Source: Rhizobium sp. CC-YZS058
Lineage (GTDB): Bacteria; Pseudomonadota; Alphaproteobacteria; Rhizobiales; Rhizobiaceae
Length of the DNA stretch: 64,000 bases
Reading direction: 5' to 3'
NCBI RefSeq assembly: GCF_034720595.1
Contig: NZ_JAYESJ010000001.1
Coordinates: 2,692,001 to 2,756,000 of the forward strand
Shown here: piece by piece, positions 60,408 to 64,000 of the stretch
Layout: each line of letters begins with the position of its first letter
Position numbering within the stretch: the first letter of the stretch is position 1
Notes under the pieces: generated by a model
Seen by the model: the letters and a program-made list of their open reading frames with translations, nothing else
What the model was told of the DNA's origin: nothing
The model's database searches: none
Position numbers and translations under genes: made by a program

Positions 60408-61598
60408 TCAACCCCTCGCTCCCTCCAGCCAGACCACCTCCCCCACCCCCGCAAAGCGGGCGATCCGGGCCAGTTCCGCCTCCAGGCGCTCCATCCGCCC
60501 GGCGCTCGTCCGCACGCCCTTCTCCCACCAGAGCCGCTTGACCTCGAGCGTGCCCTTCTTGCGGTTCGCCTTCATGTCGATCCGGCCGACCAGGCGGTCG
60601 CCCTCCAGCAGCGGGAAAACGTAGTAGCCGTATTCGCGCTTCGGCTCGGGCACGAAGATTTCGATTCGATAGGAGAAATTGAACAGGCGCTCGGCGCGTG
60701 CCCGGTCGCGCAGCAGAGGATCGAAGGGGCTGAGCACTCTGAGCCGCGCCGGCGGCTCCTTCAGCGTTGCGAGCGTTTCTGGAAAACCGGACAGCGCGTG
60801 GGATGCCCGGGGCCGGCTGCCATCGGCGGGCTCGATGACGACGGTCGTCAATTCATCCTGATGCGCCTGCACCCAGTCCCGCGCGGTCTCGGGCGAGACG
60901 AGCTTGAAGAAGGCCGCGATTTCGCCGTGGGTGGCAAAGCCCAGCCGCTCGAGCGCGGCCCGGCAGCACCAGTCGACGAAGCCCTCGCGGTCCACCTCGG
61001 GCAGCCGGTGCACGTCCGGCACCACCCGCTCTGTCAGGTCATAGACCTTCTGGAAGGCCTCGCGCCGGGCGATCGCCAAACGGCCAGTGCGCCAGAAATA
61101 TTCGAGCGCCGTCTTCGACGGATGCCAGTTCCACCAGCCGCCGGACGTGCGGCCTTCATGTTTGAAATCGCGCGCCAGAACCGGGCCCTTGGCCGTGATG
61201 TGAGCCAGGGTGTCGGCAAAGCTCGCCTCGAACGCCTCGCCCTGCCAGGTCCTCCAGCGGGCGAGGATCGATTGCTCCTCCTCCACGAAGCGGTGCTTCC
61301 AATAGCGGAAGAAGGCGGCCGGGATGATCGAGGCATCATGGGTCCAGTGCTCGAACAGCGCGCCGTCCTCTTCGAGAAGCTGGCGCAGCTGGTCCGGCCG
61401 ATAGGTCTGGTTGCGGGAAAACAGGATCATCTGGTGGGCCCGCTCCACCGTGGCGATGCTGTCCACCTGCACGAAGCCAAGCCGCGTGATGAGCGCGAGC
61501 AGCCCCGCCTTGTCGAGCGCCCGCCCAGGCGGATCGCTGAGCCCGGAACGATCGAGGAAGACGCGGCGGGCAACGGGATTGGTAAGGAGAATCGTCAT
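60408..61598 (-). CDS. Winged-helix YcaQ-like DNA repair protein
   Basis: A 396-residue protein of the winged-helix HTH_42 family. The N-terminal LGFVQVDSIATVERAHQMIL contains the family's Gln-x-Asp catalytic-type segment, followed by YDxx-like FEHWTHDASIIP. The C-terminal half carries the DPLLRDRARAERLF signature. Escherichia coli YcaQ/AlkX and Streptomyces AlkZ are glycosylases that unhook DNA interstrand crosslinks. The ATG at 61598 fits the family start; the open frame to 61766 does not. Confidence 0.85.
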   Translation of the reverse strand: MTILLTNPVARRVFLDRSGLSDPPGRALDKAGLLALITRLGFVQVDSIATVERAHQMILFSRNQTYRPDQLRQLLEEDGALFEHWTHDASIIPAAFFRYWKHRFVEEEQSILARWRTWQGEAFEASFADTLAHITAKGPVLARDFKHEGRTSGGWWNWHPSKTALEYFWRTGRLAIARREAFQKVYDLTERVVPDVHRLPEVDREGFVDWCCRAALERLGFATHGEIAAFFKLVSPETARDWVQAHQDELTTVVIEPADGSRPRASHALSGFPETLATLKEPPARLRVLSPFDPLLRDRARAERLFNFSYRIEIFVPEPKREYGYYVFPLLEGDRLVGRIDMKANRKKGTLEVKRLWWEKGVRTSAGRMERLEAELARIARFAGVGEVVWLEGARG

Positions 61599-61709
61599 GG
61601 GTCCGATCATGCTTTGTTCTGGCGCGGAATCAATCGGGCAGTCACCTCTGTTGCCTTTCGGGCAAATGGGCTTAAACAGCGCCCAGCCAGATCGCCGGGA
61701 CCGAGACGC

Positions 61710-62390
61710 TTGGACATTCGCTTTACCGATTGCAGCATCCGCTATGGCGAGACGGTCGCGCTTCACCCCCTGTCGCTCCGTTTGACAGAACGGCGGATCG
61801 GCATCATCGGCCTCAACGGCTCCGGCAAGACCAGCTTTGCGCGAGCGATCAACGGACTCGTCAAGCCGAGCAGCGGCACGGTCACCATCGACGGGCTGGA
61901 CACGGTCAAGGACGAGAAGGCCGTGCTTGCCAAGGCCGGCTTCATCTTCCAGTCGCCCCAGAACCAGATCATCCTGCCGATCGTCGAGGACGATATCGCT
62001 TTGACGCTGAAGAGCCGCGGCCTGTCGAAAGGCGAGATTACCACCGCCGTGTCCGCCATTCTCGCCCGTTTCGACATTTCAGACCTCGCGCGCCGAAGGG
62101 CGCACTCGTTGTCCGGTGGGCAAACCCAGCTTGTCGCCATGGCGAGCGTGCTCGTCGGCGCGCCGGATCTTCTGATCCTCGACGAGCCGACCAACCAGCT
62201 CGACCTGCGCAACCGCGCCCGCGTCGTGCAAGCGATCGCCAGCCTGCCGGAAACGGTCATCGCCATCACCCACGACCTCGCCTTGCTCGACGGCTTCGAG
62301 CGGGTCCTGCTCTTCCATGAGGGGCGGCTGGTGGCGGATGGCGGGGTGGAGGAGACGGTCCGCCGCTACGAGCGGATCGCGCTGTCATGA
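61710..62390 (+). CDS. bioM: Biotin ECF transporter ATPase BioM
   Basis: A 226-residue ABC ATPase. Walker A is GLNGSGKTSFARAI, the Q-loop FQSPQNQIILPI is typical of ECF ATPases, the signature is SLSGGQTQLVAM, Walker B is LLILDEPTNQLDL, and the switch His is in AITHDLALL. It powers biotin uptake with BioN and BioY. The start is TTG at 61710, directly before the first beta strand; the upstream open frame is antisense to the ycaQ-like gene. It overlaps bioN by 4 bp. Confidence 0.95.
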   Translation: MDIRFTDCSIRYGETVALHPLSLRLTERRIGIIGLNGSGKTSFARAINGLVKPSSGTVTIDGLDTVKDEKAVLAKAGFIFQSPQNQIILPIVEDDIALTLKSRGLSKGEITTAVSAILARFDISDLARRRAHSLSGGQTQLVAMASVLVGAPDLLILDEPTNQLDLRNRARVVQAIASLPETVIAITHDLALLDGFERVLLFHEGRLVADGGVEETVRRYERIALS

Positions 62391-62989
62391 AGAGCCTCTA
62401 TGTCGAAGGCCGGACGCCGCTGCACCGGGTCTCGATCCGGCTGAAGCTTGCCGGGCTGTTTCTCGGCAGCCTGCTCCTGTTTCTGTTTCCCTCTCCGATC
62501 TTCCTTGCGGCCTGCCTCCTCGTCGCAGTCGCGCTGCTGGCGAGCCTGCGCCTGTCCTGGCGTGATCTTCTTGCGCGGCTCGGCTGGCTGGTCGTCTCCA
62601 TTCTGCTCGTTGCCGCCTTCACCGCGGCATTCGAGGGCATCGAGGCGGGGGTCGTCTCGGCGCTGCGCTTCCTCACGCTCGTGGTTCTCGCCACGCTGGT
62701 GACGGCCTCGACCGAGCTCGGCGATTTCATGGACGAGATCCTGCGCCTGCTGACCCCGCTGGAGCGGATCGGCCTTCTGAAGGCGCGCGATGTGGCGCTT
62801 GCCTTCGGCCTGGTCCTGCGTTTCGTGCCGGACATCCTCACCCGCGCCTCTCAGATCCGCGAGGCTCATCGGGCGCGCGGGCTGAAGCCCGGGTTTTCGA
62901 CGCTGATCGTGCCGCTGATCATCCTGACGCTCAAAGATGCGGATATGGTCGCGCTTGCCATTGACGCGCGCGCGCTGCGCCGCCAGTAA
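62387..62989 (+). CDS. bioN: Biotin ECF transporter T component BioN
   Basis: A 200-residue membrane protein of the CbiQ/EcfT family with about five hydrophobic segments. The two short cytoplasmic motifs for ATPase coupling are visible as AHRARGLK and the Ala/Arg-rich end AIDARALRRQ. It links BioM to BioY. It overlaps bioM by ATGA, and bioY follows 36 bp later. Confidence 0.95.
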   Translation: MKSLYVEGRTPLHRVSIRLKLAGLFLGSLLLFLFPSPIFLAACLLVAVALLASLRLSWRDLLARLGWLVVSILLVAAFTAAFEGIEAGVVSALRFLTLVVLATLVTASTELGDFMDEILRLLTPLERIGLLKARDVALAFGLVLRFVPDILTRASQIREAHRARGLKPGFSTLIVPLIILTLKDADMVALAIDARALRRQ

Positions 62990-63025
62990 TCGCGCATCTG
63001 CTCATCTTCGTTTCGGAGCCCCGCC

Positions 63026-63589
63026 ATGTCGACCCGTGATCTGACGTTGATTGCCCTCTTTACCGCCATCATCGTGGCGCTCGGTGTGCTGCCGCCGATT
63101 TCGCTCGGATTCATTCCGGTGCCGATCACGGCGCAATCGATGGGCGTCATGCTGGCGGGCTGCATCATCGGCGCCAAGCGCGGCGCGCTCGCCTATCTGC
63201 TTCTGATCCTGCTGGTGGCTGTCGGGCTTCCCGTGCTCTCCGGCGGCCGCGGCGGCCTGGCCGTGCTCGTCGGCCCGACGGCCGGCTTCATCGCCGGCTG
63301 GGTGGTCGGCACCTTCCTGACCGGGCTGCTGGCCGAGACGCTGGTGCGCGAAAGCCAGACGGCACCCCGGCAGATGCTCGGCTTCTTCCTGGCCTCGATC
63401 GCCGGGGGCATCGGCCTCGTCTATCTGTTCGGCATCGTCTGGCTGGCCTTCTCGACCGGCATGGGCCTCGAAAAGGCGGCGCTCGGCTCGCTCGCCTTCA
63501 TCCCCGGCGATCTCGTCAAGGCTGTGGTCGCGACGCTTGCCGCCCGCGCCGTCATGGTCGGCTATCCGCTGCTGCCGCAGCGGGCGTGA
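63026..63589 (+). CDS. bioY: Biotin ECF transporter S component BioY
   Basis: A 187-residue integral membrane protein with six hydrophobic segments. The family motif lies in GGRGGLAVLVGPTAGFIAGW, and the C-terminal PGDLVKAVVAT is also conserved. BioY binds biotin at the outer face and can work alone in some alphaproteobacteria. It completes bioMNY. No BioR-type TTAT-NN-ATAA operator was found upstream of bioM. Confidence 0.96.
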   Translation: MSTRDLTLIALFTAIIVALGVLPPISLGFIPVPITAQSMGVMLAGCIIGAKRGALAYLLLILLVAVGLPVLSGGRGGLAVLVGPTAGFIAGWVVGTFLTGLLAETLVRESQTAPRQMLGFFLASIAGGIGLVYLFGIVWLAFSTGMGLEKAALGSLAFIPGDLVKAVVATLAARAVMVGYPLLPQRA

Positions 63590-63629
63590 CAAGGCTGGAC
63601 GGGACCGGCAACCGCGTTAGATCAGCCGC

Positions 63630-64000
63630 ATGACCACGATCCTCTATGAAAACCCGATCTTTCTCGAGCACCAGGTGCCGGAGGGCCACCCCGAACGGCC
63701 GGACCGGCTGCGGGCGCTCAACCTTGCGCTCGAACACGAGCGCTTCGCGCCGCTGAAGCGGCTGAAGGCGCCGCAGGGCAATGAGGACCTCGTCCTGCTC
63801 GCCCATCCGGAGGAGCATCTGCGCGCCGTGATGGCGGTGATTCCCGAAGAGGGCATCAACTCCTTCGAGGCGGACACGCATGCGAGCCCCGCCAGCCTGC
63901 AGGCCGCGCTGACCGGGATCGGCGGCGCCGTGGCGGCTGTCGACGCGGTCTTTGCCGGCGAGGCGGACAATGTCTTCGTCGCCTCCCGCCCGCCCGGCCA
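63630..64000 (+). CDS. Histone deacetylase family protein (partial, runs off window)
   Basis: The first ~123 residues of a histone-deacetylase-like/acetoin-utilisation (AcuC/APAH) protein. It starts MTTILYENPIFLEHQVPEGH, and HPERPDRLRAL is the family's N-terminal signature. The active-site His-Asp part lies beyond the window end, so catalytic completeness cannot be judged. It would deacetylate a small acetyl-lysine or acetyl-polyamine substrate. It begins 40 bp after bioY. Confidence 0.85.
   Translation, partial: MTTILYENPIFLEHQVPEGHPERPDRLRALNLALEHERFAPLKRLKAPQGNEDLVLLAHPEEHLRAVMAVIPEEGINSFEADTHASPASLQAALTGIGGAVAAVDAVFAGEADNVFVASRPPG

Noticed and set aside
61599..61709. BioR operator upstream of bioM
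   Set aside because: No TTAT-NN-ATAA-type palindrome is present in the 110 bp before the start.

Overview
The window is a GC-rich chromosomal segment from an alphaproteobacterium, almost certainly a member of the Rhizobiaceae (Rhizobium/Agrobacterium/Sinorhizobium relatives). The case rests on a CcrM (GANTC) methyltransferase, an aa3 oxidase cluster ordered coxB-coxA-ctaB-coxF-ctaG-coxC, bioMNY, an IalB protein, the ispH-thrB-rnhA order, three copies of a RIME-like intergenic palindrome and EcfG-type (general stress) promoter motifs. Most of it is ordinary core chromosome. I see no prophage, insertion sequence, CRISPR array or integrative element.

Layout. 1-8.2 kb: surface polysaccharide genes, namely a rhamnan-synthesis F-type glycosyltransferase, then on the minus strand a tandem-domain GT2 glycosyltransferase and rfbC-rfbB-rfbD-rfbA for dTDP-L-rhamnose, closed by a strong terminator. 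8.4-14.1 kb: tRNA-Gln(TTG), a metallo-beta-lactamase-fold hydrolase, a DUF1499 membrane protein, a small acidic unknown protein behind an EcfG-like promoter, and ppdK. 14.3-21.4 kb: smc, a DsbA-like lipoprotein, a DUF721/DciA protein, and divergent mutY plus a HAD phosphatase. 21.6-26.5 kb: an RTX-repeat protein with a terminator, ccrM, a second HAD phosphatase, a nonsense-disrupted CopG-type antitoxin remnant and a lipoprotein. 26.9-33.2 kb: thrC, an M16 peptidase, a GNAT acetyltransferase and a membrane GGDEF-EAL protein in tight series.

33.4-37.4 kb: a zinc metallopeptidase-like protein, CsbD behind an EcfG promoter, YqgE/AlgH, a DsbD N-domain protein and a peroxiredoxin. 37.8-47.6 kb (minus strand): rnhA, thrB, ispH, SURF1, DUF983, an orphan HigA-like antitoxin, then coxC, ctaG, coxF, ctaB, coxA and coxB. 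Together these build and mature cytochrome aa3 oxidase: heme O synthesis by CtaB, CuB insertion by CtaG, and SURF1 assembly. 48.3-54.8 kb: ialB, two unknown membrane proteins, tldD, a 25-residue membrane peptide with a larger membrane protein, a polysaccharide deacetylase, pdxH and a lipoprotein. 55.1-64 kb: a DnaJ-domain protein, fabI, a histidine phosphatase, DUF1344, aroC, a HepT/MntA-type toxin-antitoxin pair, a YcaQ-like protein, bioMNY for biotin uptake, and a truncated histone-deacetylase-like gene.

The most unusual item is the HepT/MntA-type pair at 59676-60325. The antitoxin has lost all three catalytic carboxylates of the nucleotidyltransferase fold, and the toxin has lost the tyrosine that is normally AMPylated. 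The two changes match each other and suggest neutralisation without AMPylation. Secondary points are the orphan and broken antitoxins, the 12-histidine N-terminus of CoxA, and the EcfG promoters in front of poorly known genes.
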